A stretch of 64,000 nt of DNA, from the NCBI RefSeq assembly GCF_030463565.1, contig NC_134644.1, positions 102,048,765 to 102,112,764 of the forward strand, given 5' to 3'. This DNA comes from Pelecanus crispus (Eukaryota; Chordata; Aves; Pelecaniformes; Pelecanidae). The notes below the pieces were generated by a model. That model worked only from the letters and a program-made list of their open reading frames with translations, was not told the DNA's origin and did no database searches. The translations under genes were made by a program, and so were the position numbers. Shown piece after piece: positions 24,601 to 37,625 of this stretch (its first letter is position 1; each line of letters begins with the position of its first letter).

Positions 24601-25897
24601 ACAGAGGATTCAAGTCATAATCCAGTAAAACCCCCATGGGAAGAGAAAGTCCTCTACATACCGCAGCCCATGGGGCAGCTGGGCAGCATCCCTGCCCAGA
24701 GTGCCAGAACACGCTCTAAAGTGTCCCAGATGTTCCAGCTGTGGCCCACCATTACCTGGAGAGGGCTCTTGTCCCCAGGCTACCCACCATGGCCAGGAGC
24801 TCACCTCACAAAGGCACACGTGCTGTGGCGATCTGGATGCCAGAGCCTGCTGTGCAACCCTAAGTCATCTCAGGTCAGCGGGAAGCTGTGCCTAAACAGC
24901 CAGCCCCTGCCTGCTCGCCTCTCCCCCGTCTCACTCTGTACCAGGCGGCTGGCTTCGAGAAGGAGCTGGCGGAGCTATTCACCAAGGATAACATTGATTG
25001 AAAATGCAGCCCTTTGTTTGCTTAATGAGTCACTGAGACGAATCAATTTATTATTTTTTTTCCACACAAAGGATGCATTATTTGTAACTTGTTTGTGCAT
25101 TGTTTGGGTGAATAATTTTCAACCTATTTGTTACTGCTTTGCCTCTGTGCTGTGCCCAGCCTCTAGTGTTTGGCTGGTATTGGCGAGGCTTCTGAGCCCT
25201 GACTGGCTAACGAACTTTTACAACAGAAGTGTAATGAACAGGAAGCAATGAATTTAGGGTAAGGATTTTCAGCTAAATAAATACTTCTGAGGAGATCTGT
25301 GTAGCTTGTGGGATGCCAAACTGTCTAGCCATCGTCTGAGCACTCTCAATTCCAAGAAGCAATGCAACCTTAGGAGGCAGGACTCCAAACAGATGCCTGT
25401 ATTTCACGCTTATTCTCTAGTCACTTTCTTAATCAATTACTCCCCACTTGGACTATATTCACATCTGCTCTGCTTTTCCTGCTAAGTAGTTTCTCACAAT
25501 AAGAATAAAGTTTAGTCTTATGAGCTAACTGTATCGTTTCAAACACTTTCTGATTTTTATGCAGATTTCTCTTCTTGAATGACATCAGCGCATCAGCTTG
25601 TGTTTTTCAAGACCAAAATAAACACACTGTAAAGCAGTACGTACTGAATAAAAGCAAGCACAGTAAAAAATAATGCCTGTTAATAGTCGATTTCTGAATA
25701 AAAAACATGTTGAGCATTTTAGGGAAATAAACCATCTCATATCTGGGTTGTAAGTGCATCCTCTTTTTACTGAAAAAACAAATGTTAACAATTAGCCTAA
25801 CAACCCAATCATGAATATTCTCTGGGCAGATATTTCACTATGCATGAATGAAGTCACTACATCTTTCTATACAGCTATTTTGGAGTACTGTACTGAC
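18640..25897. other. MOCOS intron (last), 7.3 kb
   Basis: No exon seen between the last two coding exons. 24538-25251 has the longest open frame of the window (237 codons, plus strand) but it begins with GTG and has no ATG until about residue 65. It matches no family and lies antisense within the intron, so I do not call it a gene. A GC-richer patch covers about 24000-25000. Confidence 0.6.
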
Positions 25898-26002
25898 CTT
25901 TCTACCTCTGGCAGCAGACAGAGACTGCAGAAATTCTTTGTTTCGGTCCCCAGACTGTTGATCAATGCAGATTATTTGACATCTGCTACACGGACCCACA
26001 AC
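25898..26002 (-). CDS. MOCOS: MOCOS exon: MOSC cysteine motif GPCSRCQIICID
   Basis: 105 nt, 35 codons, phase 0 at both ends. The translation starts VVGPCSRCQIICIDQQSGDR and continues NKEFLQSLSAARGRK. The G-P-C-x-R-C-Q-(M/I)-I-x-I-D motif is the conserved cysteine motif of MOCOS-type MOSC domains. The human protein has Met where this one has the first Ile. The acceptor is AATTTCAG and the donor is AAG/gtcagt. The frame is only weakly open beyond the splice sites, so it does not stand out as a long ORF. Confidence 0.95.
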
Positions 26003-28345
26003 CTGAAATTTCAGTTAAAGAAGGTTCACAGCTGTATATCAAAGCAGTACAACACAGAACAGTACAAGCTTCTGACCATCATAATATCTTAAAAACATAT
26101 ATTTCACATACTTTGCCTTTGTTCTTTTATGCTTTAATTATGTAAGAAGTTAGGCGTGTTCATCTAATGTAGGTACATTTTCACAGGTCTACTTGTGAAG
26201 GTCTCAGTGATTTTTTAATTCACTTTTTCTTTTCCGTTCTTTTTTCAGGAAAACTTTCCCAGAGACACAATCTGAGAAATCAAAAACATTTACATATTTG
26301 TATTTCCTGATGGCTTCACTTTATCTACGGGCTGGCAGGGCTACTTGCCCAAAGGGGAACTGAACACAAAATTAAGCTAGTGCCTCAGGATTTAACCCAA
26401 GGAGGATTTTCTTGGAGTTAAACTAACAGGGTTTGGTTTACATTGTTTCAGTGCAGCTGAAATACACAATATTCCCCATTCTTTCTTATAGGCATAGCAC
26501 TTGTAGATAATGAGAATGCAAGATGTGAATCTTCAAAGTTTATATAATCAGAAGGAATAATGAGAACTTCTACTGTAACATCATACAGAGCACAGTTCTT
26601 AAACTTAATTCTTGTTTGAACTAGGGTGTGTTTTTAGGGAAAAAAACCTGCAATTAATTTCTTCTTACCTTTTAAAGCATTAAAATTAAGAAGGAAGACA
26701 TGTTCTGGTTTCCCTTAATATTGCAACCCTAACTTTAGCAAAGCTGAATGTTATAGAAACTGTCTTAACAGTGTCTCAATATACACATTCTACTTTTGTA
26801 AAACGTGTCATAAATTTCAAATAGGGCAAATAATTAAACCCGACACTGCAAACATTTTTATATGCTGATCTGAAGAGCTATTTCAGTTCCTTTGAGGTAC
26901 ATCTAGAACTGCTTGTACAACTCTTCAGTGTAATCATCAAAACCATACATTTGTCTCAGCTTTTTCAGATTATGATTTTCCACAGCTTTAGTATTTTATT
27001 AAAAGAACAAGAAAACAAGACAGAGGAGGAGATACTTTTCCCTGCTTTGCTTTGTTCAACAGCTTCTTCTACCATTTTCCTGGCATCAAGTACTGTTAAC
27101 ATAATTTCTACTGTTACTACATAAGTAACTGAATAAGGACCTAGCAGAGACTGGAAAAGACAATGCATGTTGCATAAGCCTTTCTATTTTCAGCTTGCAT
27201 TCCTAAAGTATTTCAATGCCAGAAACAGGAATGCCTTTTTATTCTGTAGTTTTACAGTATCTTCCACAACAGGATCCTGAGCTGAGATCCTTAGTGCAAC
27301 TCCAGCCTCCAACAAGCTATACACCCAGGATTTTGTCCTCATCTCCTACCTAAAGAAATTTTTCCTTGATTTTCTGTAACTCATATTGCAGCTTACTGAT
27401 CCAAGTACACATAAGGAGAGAGCAGATAAGTCATAATTTCCATCCTTACTGAAAAAAAGGCCTCTCCATTTCTTAGAGTATGCTGACCAGAAAGAAATAG
27501 GAGTGATGTCTACCACAGCTTCTAGATCTGACCTTAGCACTTCTGTTATTCACACCTTCATTATTATCCCTAAGAAAACAACAAATAAGCAACTTTTACA
27601 TCCTAAGGAATGCACTTTCAAATACATATTTCATATTTAAGGACCAGACAAATCCAACAGAACATGTAATACATGTGTGCATCATTTCTTTAGGTTTCAC
27701 GTGTAGCTTCTTCATGGATTCTTTGTTGAAGTTTTTCTCAAAAGAATGTATTTGCCAACAAAGTCTAACTCTTCATCATCTTCAGTACAGTACAAAGCAC
27801 ATTATCTTGTTAGATATGACACGAATCATAACATACGAAAAAAGCCTACCAGGCTAGACTTAGAAACATCTTGAATGGAGATGGAGACAAAATGTATACA
27901 ACAGAGGGCAACAGACAGCAGTCGCTTGCTTGTATTCATGCCCTGTCTTTTGGCAGTCAGTTGCTAGATGTGCAGCAATCTGAGGTTACATTGGACTATT
28001 ATGCTTAACAGCAACCAGTATTCTCTCGTGACATGCTGGCTAAATATTTGCTGTAAACTACCTCAAAACAGTGACTCTTTTTCCGCTCAGTTGGATAGAG
28101 GTGGGAAATTTTATGAATTATGAAAGAAAAAAAAAGGTGTGGAGAAATATGTCAAAACCCCTCAATATTGAAACGTTTGCCACAGGTCACAGCATGTTTG
28201 GTTTTTTTAACACACTTTATAAATTTCATCTGCACAAACTGTGCTGCCCATGTTCCAGTCAAAGCCTTGCAAACATTTCTCTGTCTCCAGGGGTCAAAAT
28301 GCTTTGTAATAGACTGGGACTAGGACAAGGGAGATGAGTTCGCAC
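26003..28345. other. MOCOS intron, 2.3 kb
   Basis: AT-rich, with no repeat or exon recognised. Confidence 0.6.
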
Positions 28346-28472
28346 CTGGAATCGCAGAGCACCTATTGAAATCTCAGCCCACTCTTCTTCTTCAAAGGCC
28401 TCTGGTGCACTGATGATAATGTTGGCACGGAAACGACGGATTAATTCCTCTATTTCCAATGGCTCTTCCAAT
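28346..28472 (-). CDS. MOCOS: MOCOS exon: MOSC domain, RFRANIII segment
   Basis: 127 nt. One base completes an Arg codon, then 42 codons begin LEEPLEIEELIRRFRANIII and continue SAPEAFEEEEWAEISIGALR then FQ. R-F-R-x-N-(I/L)-(I/V)-(I/V) and the E-x-x-W-x-x-(I/L)-x-I-G motif are diagnostic of MOSC domains. It ends in phase 0 at CAG/gtgcga. The acceptor is TCTGTGAGACAG. Confidence 0.97.
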
Positions 28473-31400
28473 CTGTCTCACAGAGTTGACAGAGAGAAAA
28501 AAAAAAAGGTTTATTAGCCAGTTCTGCACCAGATATTTGTGCTGTAAGAATCTAGTGGCTAATATGATTCAGCAAATATTTCTCCAGAATAACCTGGACC
28601 AAGTTTTATTACAAAGGCTATGAAAATGGCACAAGGTATTTAACTATAATTTGTACATCTTCAAATATAATTTGTAATCCTTCGACTGTAACTTGTAATC
28701 CTCTAGGTGGCTTCTTCAGAGGTGTAACCTGGAACTGTGAAGTAGGTATGAAAGCATGTAGACAGGCGATTGCGAGCAATGCATATGAGAAAATTCCTTA
28801 TTAGTTATCATATGTAAGGCTAATGGTAACAAATGAAAAGATCTTTTGAGTTAGCAATCATTTGACTTGTTAAATGCTTCTAAAAAGAAGGCAAACAGAA
28901 ACTTACTCTGCACATGCTGCAGTGGCAAAAGGGACAAAACCAGCAGATGCTGAAGGTGAGAAAGACCAGTAAAGGCATTTTATGAGAGAATATATTCCTC
29001 ATATTATTATTATTTGCCTTTGGGATGCAGCAGATTGCACCAAATGATAGGTGTTTTGAAAAAAATTAATCTCTGTATGGTGATATCTCCACCTTTTTAC
29101 AAGCATTTGAACTGCCAGAGTGTAGATTTGTGTCAGTGCAGAAAACATATATGAGGCAGACAGAGCAGCAGACTGCATACAAATATCAGAAATCTGGCTG
29201 TACCTTTGAATTGTCATTCTTCACTCTCCTTCTAAAGGAGAACCCTACCAATACCAGAAAAAAAGACAGCCCTAAAATTTGCAAGGGAGTTCTCTCAGTG
29301 CCGTTGGTAGTGGGGAAGAGCATTTCTTTTTGCATTAGCTATTATGGACATGAACAACTTTTGACACTCCATCAGCTGTGGCCTGACAACTTTGGGATAT
29401 GACACCCTAGAGCAGAGGCAGAAACCTGGGTAAGCAGTGAAAAGAGAAGTTTCTGTCCTGGTAAAAAAAAATTTAAAAAAGTAAGGGCATACAGTTTAAA
29501 ATGTGTTTTAGTTAAAATGAGGAAAAACATGCAAAATCAAAGTACAGGGAAAACTGTTCACATCAAGCAGTCTTGGCAGAAGATGCCTGTTAGGTGAAAA
29601 AAAGAGCTTGATTTCATTTAGTCTGGAAGATCTTCTTTAGCAGATAAATGTGCATAAGGATAAACTGCCTGTGCCAACTTTCAGTCAAACCACACAAGCC
29701 CTGTTCCATCGAGCCTTCGCTGTTCACAAGGGCTCCAGCAGCCTGGGGGTAGAAAGTGGGATGGGAAGCTGAAGGGCTACAGGTTTTCCCTCGAGATCCC
29801 ACAAGCAATCCCATGGCTGAGACACAATTCATAATGATTGCAGGAGATAGGAGCCAACAGGAAGTGTAAACTATGCCGACACTCAGACAGACAGGGAGGA
29901 AACCAGCAGTCAGTCATGGACAAGTTCAGTTATGCTGTGGTGCTTCCTAGCTTTGCTGTGGGCTCTTGGAGCTTGGACGCTGCGTAGCATCTAGTTTTGA
30001 ATGCATTTCGTGACATATCAGGGCTTGCCACCCCAGCCGGTACCACTGGGGGCATCAAAAGCCCCAGTAACCTCAGAGCTGGGCCTGTAGTGTCCTGAGC
30101 CAGCTGCTGAAACCTATTTGTAGTTTCTACTGTTTTATCCCTTGCTGCTGATCCTCCAAGACTGCAATGCCCCTACTCCTAGTCTCTCCGCCTTCAACCT
30201 GCTGAGGCTTGCCTCCAAGATACCTTACCTCTCCTGCACCTAGCCCCAGCCCTCAGAACTGCTTCTAATTACTTGGCAGCGTGTAGCTGAGTAAATGCCC
30301 ATCGTTCGCATCCCCCTCAAAACATGCATCTGCTGGATGGAGTGACAGGCACCTTCATCCTGCAAATCTCAGCCAGGATCTGTTGTGAAAACCAGTGCAT
30401 TTTGCCAAAGCCAGCCTGGGTACTTTGGACTTTTCACAGCAGTGGGCCCTGCAATCCAGAACGCATTACATATGTTTAACAGGCAAATTTGAAAATGAGT
30501 ATTTGCATCTTCAGGGGCATATTTCTAGGAAGAACATTTGAGCATAAGGCCAGGTCATGGGGGTTTTCATGGAAGTGACCTATAAAGGCAACACCAGAGA
30601 GGCGGATGTCTCCATATCCATATAGCTCTCCAACTTCTAATTTTTAATTAAATTGCTGTTTCTGTTTTAGATCACCTCTCAAGAGCGAAGTGCAAACTGC
30701 AAGGTTAATTTTTACTTACAGAAGATACAAAGAGAAATTATTAAAACTCAATTGAAGATTAAAATCATTTTATAAATCTTAGCTGGTTTCCATTAAACAA
30801 AAACAAACTCACATGCCAAGAAGCTAAATAATACTTTCTAAAAAAGAAAAACATTTAATAAAGACTTATATGTGCAGATTCTAGAAAGTACATTGCACAG
30901 TTCAGTATTTGGAAAGTTTGTACACCATGATTTAGTAACAGCGCAAAATGATGATGCGGTATATCTGTACATTTCCCCAGCATCCTTAGAAAGCACTGCA
31001 TGACAAAATAGGGAAGAGTTTTCCAACTTGTGCTGCAGAGTGGGAAGCAAGATACTTCTCAGGCATCACGGCAGCTCCAGTCACATCTGGAGTTTCCTTT
31101 GAAGAAAAGGAGATTACAAGCCTAGTTGTACTGGAAGATATTAGGCACAAAATCAGTGGATCCTCTGACATTGGACATTTTACTGAAGTTCCCTGTCCTC
31201 CTTCATCCTCACCTCCTGCTCCCTCTAGTGCTTTACTCCTCTTCTTTGCACTCAGATCCCATGTCTGGAAGGTTCCTCACTGGGTCTCACCATGGAAAAA
31301 GCCCAGTCTGAGTAAGGGATGCCTGCAAGTGTTCTCCCAAGGAGATGTAACTGAGCCAGTCAAGCCTCAAAAGAAGGCATTAACTATCACTGAGGACGGG

Positions 31401-32494
31401 TAGTCGAATCGGCTGAGAGATGGACTGACTGAAACCTTTTCCAGGCCTTTTTCCCAGAGGAGCACTGCCATGATATGCTAAAATTGCTCAACTGTCTTCT
31501 CCTGAAGAAAGAAAACCCTCAGGCAATGCAAGCTCCAGTGGTCTGTAGTGATGCTTCACTCAGTCACTGGTTTTAAATCCTGAAGCTATATACGTATCCT
31601 CCTACAGGTATATATATCTCTGTATATATATGTGTGTGTATATATATATAAACAACTATATATATATATATATATATTCCTCCTCAAAACAGGAATTTCA
31701 ATGCAGAGCACATGTTTGGTGGGTGACTAAGAGGAGAAAAAATTATTCCAAGCAGAGGCAGGGAAGTTTGGTGAGACAGGAGAAGGGGTCTCAGAGACAA
31801 ATGCCAGGGCTGTGGGAGGCACAGCTATGATGGAGGCCTTGGGGGCAGATTTTCTGTGGAATCTGAGCCTGTCCTACTTATATTCAAGAAACAGCAACTT
31901 TCTATTGTCAGCAATATGAAAATTTAGTTGGTAATGGGTACCTTAGCTTTGAACTGTAGGCTGGCTCAATGTTTCATTTGCTGCTTGTATCTCCCACTTT
32001 TGTACAAGTAAAGCTAAATTCAATTAAGAAATGAGAATAATCCAGTCCTGCAAGTAGTTTTAAAATATTTCTGTTGTGAATGTTTGCTATAAATCTTAAT
32101 CCTTTCCACAGGAAAGAAATAGATCAGCAAGTAGCAAGATTTTGTATGTTCACCTGCCGGATTATTTATGTTGAGAAAACCTAATTATCCTTGTTTTCCC
32201 ACAAATAGAAGTTGGCTGGTTCCCAATAGTCTCCTGCCACCAAATCATTTGACAAGAATTTTGTTTAAGTTTTCCTAAAGATGACTGGCAGAAAGATTAT
32301 GTTCAAGCATTTAATCCAAATTTTCAGAAGCCACACAGGAATGAGTAATTATATCAGTTTAATACCCATATATTTGTTGAACATTGAAAAGTAACCATCT
32401 CTAAATTTCCAGATAAAACAGTTATATTGGCATCTTATGGCAAGATTCGGGAATCCAAGACTGCTGAGAGACATTTGAGACAGAAGGATCTTAC
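28473..32494. other. MOCOS intron, 4.0 kb
   Basis: Contains the AT microsatellite at 31608-31678 and, near 28650-28715, two or three diverged copies of a roughly 20-bp unit built on TAATTTGTAATCC. No exon recognised. Confidence 0.6.
31608..31678. repeat. (TA)n/(TG)n microsatellite
   Basis: About 70 bp of TA repeats with a short TGTGTG core and an interruption near 31650, in a MOCOS intron. Likely length-polymorphic. Confidence 0.9.
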
Positions 32495-32600
32495 CTTGCA
32501 GAAATATGTTCTTTTAGCTGCAGAATGCTCGCCACATTTATCAGGAGGTATTGTGCTTCATTCACAAGAGAGAGTGAGATGTTTGTAGCAGATGCCAGAC
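32495..32600 (-). CDS. MOCOS: MOCOS exon: MOSC domain, SLVNEAQYLLIN segment
   Basis: 106 nt. Two bases complete a Gly codon, then 34 codons from LASATNISLSLVNEAQYLLI on through NVASILQLKEHISA, then two bases of an Arg codon. The S-L-V-N-E-A-Q-Y-L-L-I-N run is nearly identical to mammalian MOCOS and is a conserved MOSC core element. The acceptor is TTTTTTTAG and the donor GCAAG/gtaaga is consensus. The intron to the previous exon is only about 615 bp, the shortest in this part of the gene. Confidence 0.96.
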
Positions 32601-32933
32601 CTAAAAAAATGAATCCAACATTCTAACATGATTGTTAAAAATCAGGAAGATTATACTACTACTTTCACCTCATCTCCTTTGACCACTTAGTCATTCTCAT
32701 TAAAAAATTATTCATTCGGCTCCAGACACTAAGGAAAGATTCCAAGAATCCCCTCAAACCTGTAAATGATAATGATGCAATGCATTTAGAAACTGAGATA
32801 GAGCTGAGATTTTACCAAATTTGTAAAACAATTTACAAGAGCAATATCTATGGATTTTTGATGCTCTTTCCATTTGATCCTTTTTTATAATGAAACTTAG
32901 TCTAAGAATAAATTCTTTGTTTATAGATTTTTC

Positions 32934-32957
32934 ATGATCATTTTTCAAAATGATCAT
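32934..32957. repeat. 24-bp inverted repeat (perfect 11-bp arms)
   Basis: ATGATCATTTT, then TC, then AAAATGATCAT. The palindrome contains two TGATCA cores. It sits in the short intron between the 33216-33340 and 32495-32600 exons. No known function is implied. Confidence 0.85.
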
Positions 32958-33215
32958 TGAGTTTCCAGACAAAATCATGGTCATAATGATAAAAAAACCC
33001 CAGATTGGTGTATCTGTACATTTTCACCAAATGTAACAAGTAGAAGGGCAGCATAAAGATAGTTTGGGTATAAATATACCCTTTGAACCCTACTAGATCT
33101 GTACTGAATGACTCCTTCACCCTTTATCAGGGTAATTATATAGTCAGTATGAAGTGCACGAGCCTGATGTTTACTAAGTGAGGAATCACAAATATTTTTA
33201 AGGATGACAACATAC

Positions 33216-33340
33216 CTTTTGCATTTTTCTGATGTGACCCGTTTTTCATGTCTGAGCTTTGTCTTATCAAGCGACATGGGCGACCAAGAAACAAAGAGAA
33301 CCAGTCAGCAAGTCTTTCTCCACAGTCATACGTTTTTACC
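33216..33340 (-). CDS. MOCOS: MOCOS exon: MOSC domain start
   Basis: 125 nt. One base completes the Arg codon, then 41 codons starting VKTYDCGERLADWFSLFLGR and continuing PCRLIRQSSDMKN, then one base of the next codon. YDCGE...W...F.GRPC.LI.QSS is the known MOCOS pattern at the MOSC_N/MOSC junction. The acceptor is CTCATAACAG and the donor AAAAG/gtatgt is strong. The tail (GSHQKNAK) is Lys/Asn-rich, as in mammals. Confidence 0.96.
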
Positions 33341-36300
33341 CTGTTATGAGAGAAGAGGGACTTAGCAGAATTTCATTGCCCAAACATTAATTTGCAAAAC
33401 TGAAGACGAATTACAAAGATGTTTATTCTCCTTCCTCCAATACAAAATACAAAATCTGTATTCTCTGATGAGTGATAAAGCAGATATGTGAATTTCTGCA
33501 TAATTTTATCTCCCAATTTCCTCAACTTTGCTCTGTTAGTCTTGAAGTTAATATTCACGGGATCTAATTTAGTTTTATACAGAAAATTACTGTGGAATAA
33601 AGGATTAAATAATTGTAACTGGTACCCCATATTACAAAGTACAATACGGTATTATGAAAAAGTTATTCTCTGGTCTGTGCTTTTTACTAAACCAAAGAGG
33701 ATTAATCTGAGTTGAATTTAAGATTGCCCCACTGTGCCACACTGTATTTAATTTTTAATGATCCCATCAGGTACAATGATGTTACTTCCCTAATTTAATT
33801 CATGTTAGTACACACATTCCACATTAAAACTATGGCTCCACTAGCAGAGCCCAAGTATCTCTCTATCTAAAGATGGTTTCCATTACTAGTAAACTGTCTA
33901 GTGAGTTATGCAATTTAGCTTCTTTACCTGGATATAACCTTTCCTAAAAGGATCCTGAGATCACCTCTCTTTGTTCAGGAAGGGCACAGATCAGACCACT
34001 GGGAAGTGATCCTATTTGCCATTAGATTCCTCAGCCCTGAGTAATCTTAACTTCAATATTAAATTATTTATCTGGGTTCCCCTCACAGGTAACAGAAAGC
34101 CCTAAGTAGTTCCCATCTGTATTAGACCTCAGGATGGGATGACTCTTACTCAGGGAGTATTTAACTCTCTTTATTGACTACAAAGGGAGATTTGACTGAC
34201 ATCTAACTTTTAAATGGCATAAACAGATAAGAGAAATGCAAATTCTCATGCTGATCTAGGCAGGGTTCTTGTAGTAAGGAAAGCGAGGTAGCAGTGGTCC
34301 TATGCTCACTTTTTTGTCCTATCCAGCCAAAGAAGCTGATCTGCATGAAGACCACCTGCTCCGTGAAACAAGAAAACAGCTCCTCAGAGCAAAAGCCGCT
34401 AAGCCCTAGGATTGAGAGAAGCAGCTTGCCTTTACGAAATGCTTTGTAGGTTCAGCTGAATTACACAGGTAGAAAGCCAGGACAAGTGAAATCAAAGAGA
34501 TTTTATAATCCGGCAAGGATCAGATATCTCTTCAGCGATTGTTCTGAATTTTGACTGTGGTGCAGCTCTGCATCCCTCTCCCCACTCTGAGACTGGACTG
34601 ATGCCAACCACAGCTGCATCTAGCCAGCAATGTCCTAGAGCTGAAATGAAACTGGTATTATGAGATGCAGGCACTGTGGAATGAAACAGGGGCCAAAAGG
34701 TGAGACTTCACATGAGATTCTACAGTCTGAGCTGAGCAGTCTTGTGTCCTTGCTGGTCTCTGTGTTAGGGAGAAGGCTGCTAATGAGAAGGCATGAATCT
34801 TCCATGGTAACAGTATAGGCGAAACAAATTCCCCAAATATTTTTTCCCACCCAAACAGAGGTGTTAGGGGCATTTAAATTCTCTCCTGAGGCAATTACCT
34901 CTAGCAGCCTGATACTTTATAAATCAGAATCAAAGTTTTGCCCTCTTTTTTTATTTGCTTACCATTTTGAGTCACAGTGGCTGAATTAGAGACACACAGC
35001 AGTCCTAGTATTTCATCAGATGTCACTGTGTAGTTTTTGTATTCCAAGACTCCTATGTTTTCAAATCGCTTTCCCTTATCCTCAGACCATTTTCTGAGCA
35101 AGTACCATCAAGGTCTTATTCAAAGTCCTTCTGTTGTAGCTCAATTCTGCTCATTTTCTGCTTATGTTTATTTTTGTTGAGTATTACTTTACTCCTGTCA
35201 GCATTACATTTCATTTGGCACATGTCAGGCAATTTATAAAGGAGGGCCTAGTTCTCTCAGATTTTACTTGCTGTTTGCCTTGAGTTCCCCACTTATCTTC
35301 TTACTATGTCATTTAGCTTCAGTGCGTTACAGCTGGTCCCTCTAGCTAGGTAATTTATAGAACAAGAAACAAGGACAGTTGAAGTCTGAATATTGATCCC
35401 AAGAGACATAATACATACATTTACGCACAGCAGGCTCAGTTCACCTTGTTTTTAACTATGCCTTTGTTGTCTTCTACCACTGATACCCTTCCTTTGATCT
35501 CTTTGATATTGTGGCCTGTCAAAGAGGAGGCTGTAGAGTAGAGTAGAGCACTCAGTAGAGCACTAACCTTGAGCATTTAGGGTCTTCTACAACATCAATA
35601 ACCTTAACATCACTAGCTTCTACTTGCATCTGTCCATTGTTAGATAGATTTCTAGAAAGCCATGTCCCTCAGATGTGAGCAGCATGTGCTGATGGACAAC
35701 CCCTGCTGAGATGAAGGCTAACACTGATAAATTGCTTCACAAGGGAAACTTGGGCTCATTAAACTTTCGTGGCTGCTGTGAAATTAAACTTCCTAACACG
35801 ACTGTTTGCAGATTCTAAATCATGCGCTTTCCCCAGCCAACTCAGTGTAAATTCAGAGTAACTGCCTAAGCCAACACAACTGGATGAAATCACAGTGTCA
35901 GAGAGCAGAATTAATAAGCGGAAAATGCTTTCAGTAGGGGTTTCTTTTGAATAAAAGCCTTTTAACAAAGACTTTTGGTCCCACTGCTCACCTCAGCCAT
36001 TTCGCAGAAAAGACCCCAGACCACAAATTAACTCCTGTCCTCCTGCAAAGCACTGTTTTGCTCTTATTTCCATTTTTTGGCCCCGGAGGCTCCCCTGCTA
36101 AAACACGGGAACCTGGCATCAGCGCTGTTGGATCTCTGAGCAGTTTGGGAGCCTCGTCAACGTTGTCCACTCAGTCTGCCTTACTTTCTGCCTTGTTTAT
36201 TTGCTAATCACAGCCCACTGTGCAATTTGTCTTGCATCTCCCCTTTCTTTGTCATTCCATCCTTTTCTTCCTGCTCAGAACTTGAAGCAGTTTCCCATGA

Positions 36301-37543
36301 AAATTTCCTATTTCATACATTAAAAATGACACAGTCAGTGACATGAAAGACAAGCTACAATAAATAGTATGGCAGCCAATTATATGCACACAGACAGACA
36401 GATAACCTAAGCTGTTTTACAGCCTGTAATAGATGGGCTAACCATAGGGAGGCTAAGGATGAGTCAACGCTAAGGGAAGTGGGACAGATGGTTAAAACAA
36501 ATGACTCGTGCGTAAATTCCACTACCTGAGGAAAATAAACTTTTGAGAAAAAGATCCTCTTATCATCTGAATAGCTAGTAGAAAAGAAGAAGATAATTTC
36601 CTGCATGGCTCCATGGGGAAAATGGCCAGGTCTTCTGCTGGTTTGTTTATGTGCTACCCTCAGAGACGCAAATGTAGAGCGTTACAAAGAATTAGTATAC
36701 CTTGGTTAAAAGAAGACAGAAATCTGTAAGTGGCTCTTTCAGTTGGACTTACCAAGAGACTCAGTGAAAAGAAACATAGCAGATAATGCAAATGTACTTT
36801 AGGAAGGCACTTGATACACTGCTACTCAGAAAACTTAATGAGATTGGGAAGTACTTAGAAAATATGCTGGATAAACACTTAAGTTCACTGATAGGAAATT
36901 AATTTATGCATAATGTTATATTTCACTGAAGTGGTATGTCTCTTGATTGGAGTTAATGTTATTTCACATACTCACCTGCAATCTTCCCAAGATTGTTAAG
37001 GGGACACTGATCAACATGGGTGGTCAAAACAAAATTAAAAAGGGTTGTAAATATGGAAAGCTGTTTATAACCTCAGCGGGTTCTAGCAATTTTGAATTTG
37101 CACAGCATGAAATGGGCAAAGTTGCCAGCATCATTACTGTCAAAAGAAGGAACTTAATTCTAAGGTCCTGCTGAGGCCCCCAGTTGGCATTTGGAAGTAA
37201 CTGGGGACACCATTCCCTTTTCTTATCCTTGTGGCAAGTAAAACAAAGATCTCCCTTATTCAAGTGAGTGCCAAGTCATCACAGTCAGGAGACTGTGAGG
37301 AGACAGGAGACAGTCCTTCCCCTCCTTTTTAATTTTTATTATTTTTTAGTGTTTTCTACCAGACATGCTGGGCATGCCAAATTACCTATCTAAATCCGTC
37401 TTCTCCTGGTACACTAAGTCATTCATTGCTTTCTACCCTCCCCCTCTTTTTTCAAGGACTTCTGCCCCTGTGTGTCAATCCAATCATGTCCTGAGTGTCA
37501 TTGCAGTGATTTTCAGCTTTGATTTCTCTCTGCTCTCACTCAC
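33341..37543. other. MOCOS intron, 4.2 kb
   Basis: No exon or repeat confidently recognised. A minus-strand open stretch at about 35568-35650 ends at a donor-like AAG/gttagt but has no in-phase acceptor, so it is not taken as an exon. Confidence 0.55.
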
Positions 37544-37625
37544 CTGTGTGAACAGACTTTACTCTCACAGATCACAGCTTCTTTTCCAGTATTTTCTTCT
37601 AGTGATACAGATATTGGGTCCATGC
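37544..37625 (-). CDS. MOCOS: MOCOS short exon (82 bp) in the MOSC_N domain
   Basis: 82 nt, with two bases of a Gly codon at the start and two bases of an Arg codon at the end. The translation is (G)MDPISVSLEENTGKEAVIC then ESKVCSH(R), lining up with the GMEPIEVPLEEN...RVCADR segment of mammalian MOCOS. The acceptor is CTGCCCATCTAG and the donor is ACACAG/gtgagt, a near-consensus site. It is supported by phase as well as similarity: without it, the preceding exon would join the next one straight into a TAA stop. It is the least conserved and shortest coding exon and could be missed by a gene finder. Confidence 0.92.

Noticed and set aside
24538..25251. 237-codon plus-strand open frame, the longest in the window
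   Set aside because: It begins with GTG, its first ATG is about 65 codons in, it lies antisense inside a MOCOS intron and has no recognisable domain. Likely chance in a GC-richer patch.
37385..37440. Donor-like site after ...YQEKTDLD, tried as the short MOCOS exon
   Set aside because: No similarity upstream. The true exon was then found at 37544-37625 with both splice sites and phases right.
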